Positions 1 to 8,815 are shown, counted from the first letter of the stretch. The stretch: 46,503 nucleotides of DNA from an uncultured Bdellovibrionales bacterium (GCA_938001965.1 CALLBC010000103.1:1-46503), one strand, 5' to 3'. Notes: generated by a model from the sequence alone, not told the origin. Numbers and translations are program-made.

Positions 1-152
1 GCGAAGCTTACGTTAGGGCGATATACACAAAGAAAAAATTTGTAACGAAATGTCCCAATTGGACGTTGCGGTGCCAATTTTTATCCTAGTAGTATCAAGT
101 TTAGCACGGGCTTAGATTTAGCCCGTAGTAAGCGAAGCTTAGGTTAGGGCGA
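1..152. repeat. Imperfect 21-bp direct repeat pair at left edge
   Basis: GCGAAGCTTACGTTAGGGCG(A) at 1-21 recurs at 132-152 with a single C-to-G change. The two copies are 131 bp apart and lie just beyond the stop codon of nhaA. Each contains the small dyad TAAGC-type/GCTTA around GAA (clear in the second copy). The first copy touches the window edge, so the repeat may be longer or part of a larger array. No gene is visible between the copies. The repeat identity is seen directly; its nature (dispersed element, duplication scar) is unknown. Confidence 0.6.
106..126. other. Hairpin downstream of nhaA
   Basis: ACGGGCT and AGCCCGT form a perfect 7-bp stem around a 7-nt loop (TAGATTT), between the two direct repeats and about 36 bp past the nhaA stop. 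In the nhaA direction it is followed by GCTAAACTTG rather than a U-run, so it is not a canonical intrinsic terminator. It could still stabilise or end the nhaA transcript. Confidence 0.4.
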
Positions 153-161
153 AATTGAAGT

Positions 162-1505
162 TTATTTAGCTTTGCTAAATGCAAGCATAGTGAGGCCTAT
201 GACACTGGCTATTAGTGAGGCGGCTAAGATACCAAGTTTAGAGTATGTGCCTCCGAGAGGGTCTGTAAGAGCCAAATTACTGATAAATATTGCCATTGTG
301 AAGCCAATACCAGCTAGCATACCTGCACAAGTAATATGGTACCAAGTAACGCCTTGTGGTAGCGAAGAGATCTTTAGCTTTACTGCTAAAAACGAGAAGA
401 TCAATACGCCAATTGGCTTTCCAAGTACTAACCCAAGAATTACCCCTAAGCTTACAGGGTGACCAACAAATTCTGAGGCATTGAAATCACCAATATGGAC
501 ACCAGCGTTCACTAAAGCAAATAGAGGCATAATCACAAAGCCAACCCAGGTGTGTAGGGCATGGATGGTTCTGTCTAGTGGGCTCTCAGCTCCTTCAGCA
601 AATTTTTTAAGTTGTAAAAACTCGTGGTGGGCAGCAGAGCTAAGATCTTCAGATTTATCTGCAGCTAAATCAATTTTTTTATGTATGTCATCAAGAAGTG
701 GTGTGAGTGCACCGGGTAGTAATTTTTTATTAAAGATGGGTTCGGTGGGCACAAGAAAACCTAAAATCACACCAGCAATAGTTGCATGTATACCACTTTG
801 TAAAACTGCAAACCAAAAAATTAAACCTAAGATTATATAGATGATTACTTTTTCAATTCCTGAAAACATAAGTAAAACTATTAAACCGAGTGAAGCTCCA
901 GCCACAGCAAATGCAGAAGTTGATAGTTCCGAAGTGTAAAAGAAGGCAATCACTAATACTGCACCGAGGTCATCAACAATAGCTAAGGCTAATAAAAATA
1001 CTTTTAATGCAAAAGGAACCCTTTTGCTCATTAAAGATAAAATACCAACAGCAAAAGCAATATCAGTGGCCATTGGAATACCCCAACCACTAATATTTTC
1101 TGTTCCAAAATTAAAAAATACATAAATTAAAGCTGGCACTAACATTCCGCCAAGAGCGGCAAACATTGGTAAAGCTGCTTGCTTTGGTGTTGAGAGTTCA
1201 CCTTTTACAAGTTCTCGTTTGATTTCCATTCCAACAACAAAAAAGAAGATGGCCATTAAGGCATCGTTCACCCAATGTTGTAGGCCCATTTTAAGTTCAA
1301 AGTGGCCAAAGGTAACCCCAATTGGTGTATGGATAAAATGTTCGTAAGCCTCATGAAAACCAGAGTTCGCTAAAAATAAAGCAATAACAGTAACAATTAA
1401 AAGTAAAATTCCACTAGATGCTTCTAAGTGCATAAAGTGATCTATTGGGGACATTATTTTTTCAACGGCTTTAGCGGCGCCTTTTAAAACGGGTTTTCTT
1501 TTCAT
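162..1505 (-). CDS. nhaA: Na+/H+ antiporter NhaA
   Basis: Inner-membrane antiporter that exports Na+ in exchange for protons, for pH and sodium homeostasis. The 447-aa protein shows the NhaA pattern: an amphipathic N-terminus, then about a dozen hydrophobic helices. It contains the family motif ALAIVDDLGAVLVIAFFYT with the paired aspartates that bind Na+/H+, and the early segment FFFVVGMEIKRELVKGEL. It is longer than the E. coli protein (about 390 aa). The extra length is mainly a charged hydrophilic loop around residues 265-310 (DDIHKKIDLAADKSEDLSSA), a variant known in other NhaA homologues. An AGGA lies about 9 nt before the ATG. It appears monocistronic; korB upstream on the same strand is 188 bp away. 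Family assignment is secure. Confidence 0.95.
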   Translation of the reverse strand: MKRKPVLKGAAKAVEKIMSPIDHFMHLEASSGILLLIVTVIALFLANSGFHEAYEHFIHTPIGVTFGHFELKMGLQHWVNDALMAIFFFVVGMEIKRELVKGELSTPKQAALPMFAALGGMLVPALIYVFFNFGTENISGWGIPMATDIAFAVGILSLMSKRVPFALKVFLLALAIVDDLGAVLVIAFFYTSELSTSAFAVAGASLGLIVLLMFSGIEKVIIYIILGLIFWFAVLQSGIHATIAGVILGFLVPTEPIFNKKLLPGALTPLLDDIHKKIDLAADKSEDLSSAAHHEFLQLKKFAEGAESPLDRTIHALHTWVGFVIMPLFALVNAGVHIGDFNASEFVGHPVSLGVILGLVLGKPIGVLIFSFLAVKLKISSLPQGVTWYHITCAGMLAGIGFTMAIFISNLALTDPLGGTYSKLGILAASLIASVIGLTMLAFSKAK

Positions 1506-1693
1506 AAGTCTTTATCCTGTTGTAGTAAAATTACATTTATAAAAATAATATCAAAAAGAAGTGAGCTAAGTCATTGTTAATTAAGAAGATTTATTGCCTT
1601 ATCGTAAGTGATTATTAAAAAGGCTCTACTAAAGAGTTCTAGGAGCTCTACTTTGGTTTATAAATATCTAGCTATACCTAAGGCGAGGGGAGT

Positions 1694-2716
1694 TTACTTA
1701 AATTGTTGTAATATTTGGTCTAAATCACTTTGTTCGGGCTGAATATCTTTTTGTTTTAAATGAGCAAGGGGAGTTTTGCTATTCAGCTTTTCTGTGGTTA
1801 AGAAGTCTTGCGAATTTGGGTTGTGGTAAAGTAAGCCAGTAAGCACAGACTTATTACTTTGTGCATTTTTAATTTCATTCATAGCTAAACTATAATCTAA
1901 AGGGTCATAAGTTTTACCATCAATTTTTTTAAGTGAAATATATGAGCCATCGTGCATTTTTATTAAAGTGGTGTCACCTTCATCGTAGTCAGCAGTGATT
2001 TCAGCAGAAGCAGGAACAAAACCGAACTCTTGCAGAGCATGTTTGTTTTCTTTTACATAGTTAAAGCTTTTGGTTGAGCCTTCATGGTTGGCAAAAGTTA
2101 CACAGGGAGAAATTATATCTATAAAAGCAGTTCCTTTATGGTGAATGGCAGCTGAAAGTAATGGGACCAGTTGCTTGCGGTCACCAGAAAAGGCACGTGC
2201 CACAAAGCTACAGCCAGAGGTCATTGCCAAGGCACATAAGTCGATTGAGTCAAAAAAATTGGGCGCCCCAGACTTAATTGTACTTCCAAGATCAGCTGTG
2301 GCCGAGAACTGACCTTTTGTTAATCCATAAACTCCATTATTCTCCACAATGTATACCATTGGTAAATTTCGGCGAAGTAAATGCACAAACCCACCTAAGC
2401 CAATACTAGCGGAGTCTCCGTCACCAGAAATACCAATAATTTTTAAATCTTTATTAGCTAATTTAGCGCCCGTTGCCACAGGTGCCATGCGACCATGAAT
2501 GGCATTAAAACCATGGGCGCTATCAACAAAGTAATTAGTGGTTTTAGATGAGCAGCCAATACCAGAAATTTTAGTAATAAGATGGGGTGTAGTATCTGTA
2601 CCGTGTAGAGAGCTTATAAGGTGATTGGTAATGCTATCATGACCACAGCCCACACATAATGTGGATGGGCTTCCTTTGTAAGACTTTTTATCAAGACCTA
2701 ATTTATTTTCACTCAT
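1694..2716 (-). CDS. korB: 2-oxoacid:ferredoxin oxidoreductase, beta subunit (KorB-like)
   Basis: TPP- and Fe-S-binding subunit of a 2-oxoacid:ferredoxin oxidoreductase, which decarboxylates 2-oxoglutarate or a related oxoacid to the acyl-CoA and reduces ferredoxin. Visible landmarks in the 340-aa protein are LCVGCGH near residue 22 (cluster cysteines), GIGCSS near residue 53, and the TPP motif GISGDGDSASIGLGG followed by VENNGVYGLTKGQ. A further cysteine lies in SPCVTFANHEG. The length is normal for the family. The ATG overlaps the korA stop codon as ATGA and is preceded by GGAGG, so translation is coupled to korA. Substrate preference (2-oxoglutarate, pyruvate, other) cannot be fixed from sequence alone; the fused gamma-alpha partner favours the KorAB type. 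Confidence 0.9.
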   Translation of the reverse strand: MSENKLGLDKKSYKGSPSTLCVGCGHDSITNHLISSLHGTDTTPHLITKISGIGCSSKTTNYFVDSAHGFNAIHGRMAPVATGAKLANKDLKIIGISGDGDSASIGLGGFVHLLRRNLPMVYIVENNGVYGLTKGQFSATADLGSTIKSGAPNFFDSIDLCALAMTSGCSFVARAFSGDRKQLVPLLSAAIHHKGTAFIDIISPCVTFANHEGSTKSFNYVKENKHALQEFGFVPASAEITADYDEGDTTLIKMHDGSYISLKKIDGKTYDPLDYSLAMNEIKNAQSNKSVLTGLLYHNPNSQDFLTTEKLNSKTPLAHLKQKDIQPEQSDLDQILQQFK

Positions 2717-4500
2717 GCTAGGCCTCCATTTAATTTTTCATAAACAGTATTAGCTAAGCCCTCCGCATCAATGGGCAAGCCATTAAAATGGGTAATAGAA
2801 CTTAACTTATCCCAAGTGCTAGGGTATTTACTTTGTAGTAATTTATGCATTTGACCATCACGATTTAAATCAACAACAAAAACTTTTTTTTGTTGATCAA
2901 TGAATTTTTTTACTTCATCCGAAAATGGAAAAGATTTAACTCTCATGTAGTTAATATTAAGTTTTTGATTAGTTTTTAAATGATCAATAGCCTCTAGGCA
3001 AGCCGGTTCACTAGAACCATAGCATAGTATAGCAGCGTCACCGCCATTATCATTAGATATTGGTTTTGGGAGCTGACTTCTGCTAGTATCAATTTTACTT
3101 TTTAAACGTTTTAAAAGAGCTTCAAACACTTCTGGGTTTTCTGAGTAAGCAGCATCAATATTATGGCCTGTGCCACGAGTAAAATACCCGGCTTTATCAT
3201 TGTTAGTGCCTGGTAAAGTGCGGTAGCAGACGCCATCATTATCAACATCTTCATAGCGATTAAAGCTTGTCATTTTATTAAGTTGTTCTGAATTAAGTAT
3301 TTTCCCTCTGTTCCAATTTTTAAATTCACATTTAAAAGTATCAGACATCCATTGGTTCATACCCAAATCAAGGTCACTCAAGACAATAACTAAAGTTTGA
3401 AATTGCTCACTAATATTTAAACTGACTTCACCCATTTCAAAGCATTCAAGTGGTGTTCCTGGAATTAAAACAATATGTTCCGTGTCTCCATGGGATAAGT
3501 TAACAGCGGTTGATAAATCACCTTGTAAGGTTCTTGTGGGTAAGCCTGTGGAAGGGCCAGCTCTTTGAACATCCCAAATAACAGATGGTATTTCTGCAAA
3601 GTAACTAAGGCCTGCTGCCTCAGCCATTAATGAAAGCCCTGGGCCTGAAGTGGGGGTGATTGAGCGTGCTCCACTCCAGCCCGCTCCTAAAACCATACTG
3701 ATGGCACTCAGCTCATCCTCGGCTTGAACAACAGAGTAATTTTTTTCACCATTTTCATTGGTCATTAGCTGGTTTGAGTACTTAATGAAGTTTTCAGCCA
3801 GGGAACTAGAAGGAGTGATGGGATACCAAGACATAAAATTACATCCACCATACACAAGCCCTAGTGCTCCACTAGTATTACCGTCAATTAAGATTTGACC
3901 TTCGGTTACTTTTTTATTTGTTTCGTAAAGCTCAACTTTGTAATCTAAATTTTCATTGGCATAATTAAACCCAAGCTCAATGGCTTTTAAGTTATTATCA
4001 ATAACATTTGGCTTACCTGAAAAAGTATCTTTAACCACTTGGCTTAAAATCTGACGATCTAAATTTAGAGAGTTACATAAAACACCGACATAAGTCATGT
4101 TAGTTAAATACTTAACCATATTTGGAGTTTTAGAAACCTGTCTTGCTAAGTCCTTAAAAGGTACGCCAATGAACTCATAATCAGAAGATAAGTCTCCAGT
4201 GGATATTTTTAAATTGGAATTATATAAAACTTTTGATCCTTTAGCTAAAAACTTAAGGTCTTGGCCAATAGTGGATGAGTTCATACTGACTAATAAATTA
4301 TTTTTTCTTTGGTAGGACGTATGCCCTTTTTTATTCACTCGAATTGAGTATGTGGTGGGAAGGCCAGCAATATTGGACGGAAATATATTTTTACCAGAAA
4401 CAGCATAGCCACTTCTAAATAGAGTTTTTAATAGAATATTATTGGCCGATTGACTGCCACTTCCATTTACTGTTGATATTGTAAAATTAAAATTATCCAA
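2713..4500 (-). CDS. korA: 2-oxoacid:ferredoxin oxidoreductase, fused gamma-alpha subunit (KorA-like)
   Basis: Partner of korB. The 595-aa protein begins with a gamma (pyruvate-ferredoxin/flavodoxin oxidoreductase) domain, roughly residues 1-190. This contains TVNGSGSQSANNILLKTLFR and FPSNIAGLPTTYSIRVN. The alpha domain follows from about residue 205, with LGLVYGGCNFMSWYPITPSS, ITPTSGPGLSLMAEAAGLSY and IPSVIWDVQRAGPSTGLPTR, all typical of KorA/PorA alpha chains. A C-terminal domain II with AAILCYGSSEPACLEAID completes it. The start appears to be TTG at 4500, with AGAGG about 9 nt upstream; no ATG lies near the conserved N-terminus. The gamma-alpha fusion is a known arrangement. A separate delta (ferredoxin-like) gene is not visible nearby. 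An oxygen-tolerant KorAB could replace the 2-oxoglutarate dehydrogenase complex in the TCA cycle; that role is inference. Confidence 0.9.
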   Translation of the reverse strand: MDNFNFTISTVNGSGSQSANNILLKTLFRSGYAVSGKNIFPSNIAGLPTTYSIRVNKKGHTSYQRKNNLLVSMNSSTIGQDLKFLAKGSKVLYNSNLKISTGDLSSDYEFIGVPFKDLARQVSKTPNMVKYLTNMTYVGVLCNSLNLDRQILSQVVKDTFSGKPNVIDNNLKAIELGFNYANENLDYKVELYETNKKVTEGQILIDGNTSGALGLVYGGCNFMSWYPITPSSSLAENFIKYSNQLMTNENGEKNYSVVQAEDELSAISMVLGAGWSGARSITPTSGPGLSLMAEAAGLSYFAEIPSVIWDVQRAGPSTGLPTRTLQGDLSTAVNLSHGDTEHIVLIPGTPLECFEMGEVSLNISEQFQTLVIVLSDLDLGMNQWMSDTFKCEFKNWNRGKILNSEQLNKMTSFNRYEDVDNDGVCYRTLPGTNNDKAGYFTRGTGHNIDAAYSENPEVFEALLKRLKSKIDTSRSQLPKPISNDNGGDAAILCYGSSEPACLEAIDHLKTNQKLNINYMRVKSFPFSDEVKKFIDQQKKVFVVDLNRDGQMHKLLQSKYPSTWDKLSSITHFNGLPIDAEGLANTVYEKLNGGLA

Positions 4501-4570
4501 AATATATCGCCTCTTATTAGGGCCCTATTATATAGCTATTTAAGTACTGATATTCAAGTCTTACCGTTGG

Positions 4571-4592
4571 CTATTCTCCCTTTAGAGAATAG
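4571..4592. other. Hairpin in the korA / hydrolase divergent region
   Basis: CTATTCTC and GAGAATAG form a perfect 8-bp stem with loop CCTTTA. It lies between the divergent korA and hydrolase starts and could be an operator dyad or a 5'-leader structure. Only the symmetry is seen directly. Confidence 0.35.
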
Positions 4593-4634
4593 TTTCTATG
4601 AAAATAGAATAAATGCTGTATTTTTTCGCTCAAA

Positions 4635-4653
4635 TCAAAACCATTGGTTTTGA
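4635..4653. other. Leader hairpin before the hydrolase start
   Basis: TCAAAACC and GGTTTTGA form a perfect 8-bp stem with a 3-nt loop (ATT), 72 bp before the preferred ATG of the hydrolase. It overlaps the TTG at 4644 that the ORF track uses as start, which makes that TTG an unlikely initiation codon. Confidence 0.4.
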
Positions 4654-4724
4654 GCTGGTATGGCACTTGTAATGTACTAAGTGAAGAGGATGGATTAAGG
4701 CACTTAGAAATTAAAGGTTATGCG

Positions 4725-5669
4725 ATGTTGATCAGTAAATATTTAGATCTGGTAAATAAAATTCAAGCTAATGCTATAGCCTATAAGAGAAAATTACGCC
4801 TGGAAGTAAATGACCCCGGATATATTCTTCAATTAAGAAAAAATAACCAGCTGGTTCATGAGGACTGTTTTGGCGTTAAAGATCAAAAAACTAAAGCTCC
4901 TATTAACTCAAAAACAAATTTTTTGATGGCTTCTTTGGCAAAGCCTGTAGTGGCTAATATAATATTAGATAACCTAGATCACTTTCCTGAAAAGTATGTC
5001 AATGAGTACATTTATAGCCCCCATAATAAATTAACTTTGAGTGATTTAATAAGGCACAGGTCAGGTTTGTCAGATTATTTGTCATTCCTTAATAAAAAGA
5101 CAATTAATGAAATCAGCTTAGATGATTTAGTTAAATCAATTTTTCTACAAGATTTAAAATTTAATTGTGGCCAACAAAGTGAATATTCAAACTCTGGGTA
5201 TATAATTTTAACAAAAATTATAGAGACAGTATTTCAAGGTGATTATTGTCAGGTTGTAAAAGAAAAATATTTAGAAAAAAATATTGATTTTAATTTTTTA
5301 AATCAAAAAAGTTATGCATCAAATTATTATAAAAAAGGTGATGTATATAAAAAAATCCCCCATACACGATACATAACTGGATGGGGAGATGGGCTTTTGT
5401 ATGCAAACGCAAGTGAGTACACAAAGATATTTTCAGGCCCTTTAAAGTATAAACAGTTACTTCACCCTGGCCGAAGTTGCTGTGGTGAGTTTTACTATCA
5501 TATTGGTGGGGTTCCTGGAGTTGATACTTTGATAGGGTATTTAGCAGAAATGGATTTAGAGATTATTTTAATTTGTAACTCATCTAATGATAACTTGAGG
5601 TTATCTGATTTAATTTTAGATAGTATCGAGGGCAAAGATAATCAGCAATTAAGCGAAATACAAATATGA
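4725..5669 (+). CDS. Serine hydrolase of the beta-lactamase / class C PBP family
   Basis: Active-site-serine hydrolase with a beta-lactamase/DD-peptidase fold. Its motifs are in the expected order: SLAK (S-x-x-K nucleophile motif) in FLMASLAKPVVA, YSN (Y-x-N) in QQSEYSNSGY, and HIGG in the place of the KTG box (HxG is common in the esterase/peptidase branch). I place the start at ATG 4725 (314 aa), because AAAGG lies 7 nt upstream. The track's TTG at 4644 sits in a hairpin and has no good ribosome site. No signal peptide or lipobox is visible, so the protein is predicted cytoplasmic, unusual for peptidoglycan-acting members. It stands alone on the plus strand between divergent korA and convergent plsC. 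A D-aminopeptidase, esterase or other amidohydrolase role is equally possible; substrate unknown. Confidence 0.8.
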   Translation: MLISKYLDLVNKIQANAIAYKRKLRLEVNDPGYILQLRKNNQLVHEDCFGVKDQKTKAPINSKTNFLMASLAKPVVANIILDNLDHFPEKYVNEYIYSPHNKLTLSDLIRHRSGLSDYLSFLNKKTINEISLDDLVKSIFLQDLKFNCGQQSEYSNSGYIILTKIIETVFQGDYCQVVKEKYLEKNIDFNFLNQKSYASNYYKKGDVYKKIPHTRYITGWGDGLLYANASEYTKIFSGPLKYKQLLHPGRSCCGEFYYHIGGVPGVDTLIGYLAEMDLEIILICNSSNDNLRLSDLILDSIEGKDNQQLSEIQI

Positions 5670-5670
5670 C

Positions 5671-6396
5671 TTATTTTTCTTTATAAGCATTAGGGTTAAT
5701 TGACATAACCCAAGCTTTATAATTTTTATCGATCTCTTCAATGTCTGCTGGTTGCTGAACAGGTCCTATGTGTAATTGCACCTGACCCATCTTAGGGAAG
5801 GAGCCTTTGGGCATTAGCTCTGAAGCACCTTTTAAGTACAAAAATAAAATAGGTGTGTCTGTGCGCTGTGAAAAAATACTAATACCTCTTTTGAAAGGCT
5901 TTATATACCCATCTTGAGAGCGCGTACCTTCAGGGTAAATGATCATCCATATTCTATCCAATGCTTTTAGTAATCTTAAAATAAGTTTAATGGATTCACT
6001 AGATTTTTCTTTGCGATCAATGGGTATGGCACCTAGGCAGTGCTTGGAAAAAAATGTAAATAAGGTATTTTGAAACCAATAGTCTTTTGCAGCACCAATA
6101 TATAAATCAAGCCAATATTTAAAAGGGATGGCTGCTGTAATAATAGTAGTGTCCATATGACTGGTGTGGTTACTAATCACTAGTAATTTGGGGTGCTCTT
6201 TATAGATTTTTCTAAAGTTTCCATGAACTTTTATTCGAACATAAAATTTAAATAATATAGCTTTAAGTATAAAGCCCCATAAACAGCGAAAGATCCAGCT
6301 TGTAAAATCAAAGTGTCTAGTAAATAAAGGGAGATGCTTTAGGTGAGCGGGTAGTTTTGTGAATTGATCGTTCTCGTAGTTCCATTTTTTTCTCAT
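5671..6396 (-). CDS. 1-acyl-sn-glycerol-3-phosphate acyltransferase family (PlsC-like)
   Basis: Membrane-associated acyltransferase that would add an acyl chain to lysophosphatidic acid or a related lysolipid. Its 241 aa contain the HX4D catalytic motif (SNHTSHMDTT), a hydrophobic N-terminal stretch (FILKAILFKFYV), and the phosphate-binding block IYPEGTRSQDG followed by FKRGISIFSQ. Length is normal. It follows the CdsA-like gene by 7 bp and is probably co-transcribed with it and with the sigma54 regulator. PlsC makes phosphatidic acid and CdsA converts it to CDP-diacylglycerol, so the pair encodes consecutive steps. It may instead be a second, specialised acyltransferase rather than the housekeeping PlsC. 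Confidence 0.87.
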   Translation of the reverse strand: MRKKWNYENDQFTKLPAHLKHLPLFTRHFDFTSWIFRCLWGFILKAILFKFYVRIKVHGNFRKIYKEHPKLLVISNHTSHMDTTIITAAIPFKYWLDLYIGAAKDYWFQNTLFTFFSKHCLGAIPIDRKEKSSESIKLILRLLKALDRIWMIIYPEGTRSQDGYIKPFKRGISIFSQRTDTPILFLYLKGASELMPKGSFPKMGQVQLHIGPVQQPADIEEIDKNYKAWVMSINPNAYKEK

Positions 6397-6403
6397 AACA
6401 AAC

Positions 6404-7363
6404 CTAACCTAAGTGCTGTGAGAAAAAGCCAGTGTCTAAGGCGATGAACAAATAATAAATTATTGGAGCCACAAAAATTAGTTTATCAACTCGAGCAATA
6501 ATATCATCTTTGCCAATAATAAATACATTGCCGCTATCTTTTATTCCTAAATCCTTTCTAATCATAGTCATAACTAAGGAGCCAATCCTACCAAAAATTG
6601 AAACAACTACACCAGCAGACACCCAATAAATTTCAGTGCGGATTGGTAAGCTGCTTCTAAGAGCCCAAGCAACTAATAAAGTTAGGGCCATTGAAACAAT
6701 AAGTGCCTCTAGGCTTAGGCGAGGAGCCAGTTTTTTTAAAGGTTTATTTTTTCCCCACTCTAAGTTTACTAACTTATAAATACCGTCATTAAACTCAGAC
6801 AAAATAATTAAATAAAGAGCAATATAAATACCTTTTTCAAAGCCAACGATCATAGCGAAATGTATGAGTCCCCAGCCAAAAAACAGAAAGGACAGCAATG
6901 ATAACCCAATATATTGTATCATATGCTCATAATTATCTGTTAATATTGGTATCAAGCAGATAACGGATAAGAATATCATTGGCATAATATGCATTACCGA
7001 ATGGTCAAACCCTTTGTAGATAAAGTACCCTTGTAGAAAAATAAAGAAGTAGTTTGTTAATACAAATAAACTTCTGTGATAAATGCCAGACATTCTAAAA
7101 AATGTTTTAGAGCTGTAGATGGATACCAATATGATGGCCACTAGTGGAAATGGTGAAGGGGCTCCTGCCAGTAAAAATAAAAGTGGTGCAACAACAAGCC
7201 AGCTAATAAAGCTTGCTTTTAGACTTAAGTACTTATTGGGTTTAACCTTGCTAATGAAGTAAAAGAATATGTAAGCCACTGCCAAAAAACCACAGGCCAC
7301 AAGGGATGTTCTAATGAATAAAGGCTCTAGCCAAGTACTATTTCCGATCATGTGTTCTTCCAT
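6404..7363 (-). CDS. CDP-diglyceride synthase (CdsA)-like membrane protein
   Basis: Polytopic inner-membrane protein (319 aa, about 8 hydrophobic helices) of the phosphatidate cytidylyltransferase family, which makes CDP-diacylglycerol from phosphatidate and CTP. The C-terminal block RIGSLVMTMIRKDLGIKDSG followed by GKDDIIARVDKL fits the CdsA signature (K-D-x-G ... D/R-x-D), but the usual HGG is replaced by FIIGK. It is therefore closer to the divergent YnbB-like branch than to housekeeping CdsA. The gene overlaps the end of the upstream regulator by 16 bp if ATG 7363 is used; a second in-frame ATG lies four codons downstream. It sits directly before the PlsC-like gene. Activity is likely but the altered signature leaves some doubt. 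Confidence 0.78.
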   Translation of the reverse strand: MEEHMIGNSTWLEPLFIRTSLVACGFLAVAYIFFYFISKVKPNKYLSLKASFISWLVVAPLLFLLAGAPSPFPLVAIILVSIYSSKTFFRMSGIYHRSLFVLTNYFFIFLQGYFIYKGFDHSVMHIMPMIFLSVICLIPILTDNYEHMIQYIGLSLLSFLFFGWGLIHFAMIVGFEKGIYIALYLIILSEFNDGIYKLVNLEWGKNKPLKKLAPRLSLEALIVSMALTLLVAWALRSSLPIRTEIYWVSAGVVVSIFGRIGSLVMTMIRKDLGIKDSGNVFIIGKDDIIARVDKLIFVAPIIYYLFIALDTGFFSQHLG

Positions 7364-8673
7364 TTAATGTCGTGCTCTTTGATTTTTTTATATAAATTTG
7401 ATCTTGAAACTTGAAGTTTTTCGCACACAATATCTATATTTTTATGCAATTGTAGTTTTCGTTCGATAATTGATTTTTCAATATTAGCTAATTGATCTTG
7501 AAGTGAAAGATCTGACTCTGTACTTATATCCATTGGGTTTGATAGGATAACATAACTCTCCACATCTTCAGGGCGTATAATAGGCAGGGGGGAGAGGCTT
7601 ACAATCTTTTCGCATAAGCGTCTCAGTTCTCTAATGTTTCCCGACCAAGAGTGTTTTTTTAATAATTCAATGGACTCAGGCGCAATACTTTTAAATGGAG
7701 TAATATTTTTTAAAAAATGTTTAACTAAAGGCTCTATGTCTTCAATTCGATCACGAAGAGGTGGTAGTGTTATTTTTTTACCATTAATTCTCCATAGTAA
7801 ATCTTCGCGAAACTCTTCTTTCTTAACCATTTCTTCCAGGTTTTTATTAGTGGCAATAATAACACGTACATTAACTTTAATAGTTTCAGAAGAACCCACT
7901 CTTCTGATTTCTCCCTCTTGTAAGAAGCGTAGTAATTTCACTTGAGCTGAGATAGGTAAAGCTTCAATTTCATCAATAAATAAGTCGCCACCATCAGCCG
8001 CTTCAATGAGGCCCATTTTGTTATCGTTAGCTCCAGTAAATGAACCTTTAACATGTCCAAAAAACTCTGACTCAAATAAACTTTCAGGCACTTCAGCAAC
8101 ATTAATTACTATATAAGGTGTGGACTCTGTGGATCTCAGTAAGCGAGCGGTGATCTCCTTGCCAGTCCCAGTTTCTCCTTCAATTAAGATTGGACCTGGT
8201 TCATGTTTTAATTGCGCGATTTGTTTTGTTACTTTTAAAAAGATGGGGCTTTGACCAATCCAATCATTCTTATTACTCACAGAACTTCTTTGGCTGGTAG
8301 CTAGCAATAAAAAATAACTTTCAATTTGTTTTAACACAGAGGAAATATATTTTTGGCTCAATGGTTTAGCGATATAACGGGTGGCACCCGCGGCAAGGGC
8401 CAGTTCCATGGTTTTTTGATTAAGGTCACCAGAAATAGCTAAGACCTCAAGCTTTGGGTGTTTTTCTTTTAAATCTTTAATAAACTCTGATCCATCATGA
8501 ATATTTAAGTCATTAGAGAGATGCATATCAATAAATGCACAATGAAATATTTCGTCCATAGGGACAAGCTTAGGGTCATTATAGCAATGGGCAACCCAGC
8601 CTTCAGGTATCATTTCAGTAATCGTTGCTGTGATTAACTGATCATCATCCACAACTAGTAATTTTAAACTCAT
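7348..8673 (-). CDS. Sigma54-dependent response regulator (NtrC family)
   Basis: 441-aa transcriptional activator with three domains. The N-terminal receiver (residues 1-120) has VVDDD at the start, the phosphoacceptor in AFIDMHLS and a conserved lysine in IAKPLS. The central AAA+ sigma54-activation domain (about 140-365) has Walker A GETGTGKE, the sigma54-contact loop as GSFTGAND (a GSFTGA variant of GAFTGA) and Walker B GGDLFIDEIEAL. A Fis-type helix-turn-helix lies at the C-terminus (IDIVCEKLQVSRSNLYKKIKEH). No partner kinase is adjacent. Its stop overlaps the start of the CdsA-like gene, so it probably shares a transcript with the two phospholipid genes. What signal it reads is unknown. 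Confidence 0.93.
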   Translation of the reverse strand: MSLKLLVVDDDQLITATITEMIPEGWVAHCYNDPKLVPMDEIFHCAFIDMHLSNDLNIHDGSEFIKDLKEKHPKLEVLAISGDLNQKTMELALAAGATRYIAKPLSQKYISSVLKQIESYFLLLATSQRSSVSNKNDWIGQSPIFLKVTKQIAQLKHEPGPILIEGETGTGKEITARLLRSTESTPYIVINVAEVPESLFESEFFGHVKGSFTGANDNKMGLIEAADGGDLFIDEIEALPISAQVKLLRFLQEGEIRRVGSSETIKVNVRVIIATNKNLEEMVKKEEFREDLLWRINGKKITLPPLRDRIEDIEPLVKHFLKNITPFKSIAPESIELLKKHSWSGNIRELRRLCEKIVSLSPLPIIRPEDVESYVILSNPMDISTESDLSLQDQLANIEKSIIERKLQLHKNIDIVCEKLQVSRSNLYKKIKEHDIKWKNT

Positions 8674-8815
8674 ATTTATAACCTAATGTTAAATCAATAA
8701 AGTAAAGCCAGAACTCTTAGTTTGTACTCAAAATATTATAAATTCAATACTTTAAAATAATTAATAAAAATATATATTTAGCTAGATCGTATATATTAAA
8801 TAAGGTAGGATTTTT

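Noticed and set aside
172-840. Plus-strand ORFs of 96 and 119 aa opposite nhaA
   Set aside because: They lie antisense to the clearly conserved NhaA frame, have no ribosome site and no recognisable composition.
1618-1665. Terminator after korB
   Set aside because: GAG/CTC and AAAG/CTTT pieces can be paired only with bulges; the T run is displaced. Too weak to annotate.
4660-4674. TGGCAC as a sigma54 promoter element
   Set aside because: The matching TTGC block at the proper distance is missing (ATGT instead).
4644-4724. TTG start with 27 extra residues for the hydrolase
   Set aside because: TTG is buried in a hairpin and lacks a ribosome site; ATG 4725 has AAAGG at 7 nt.
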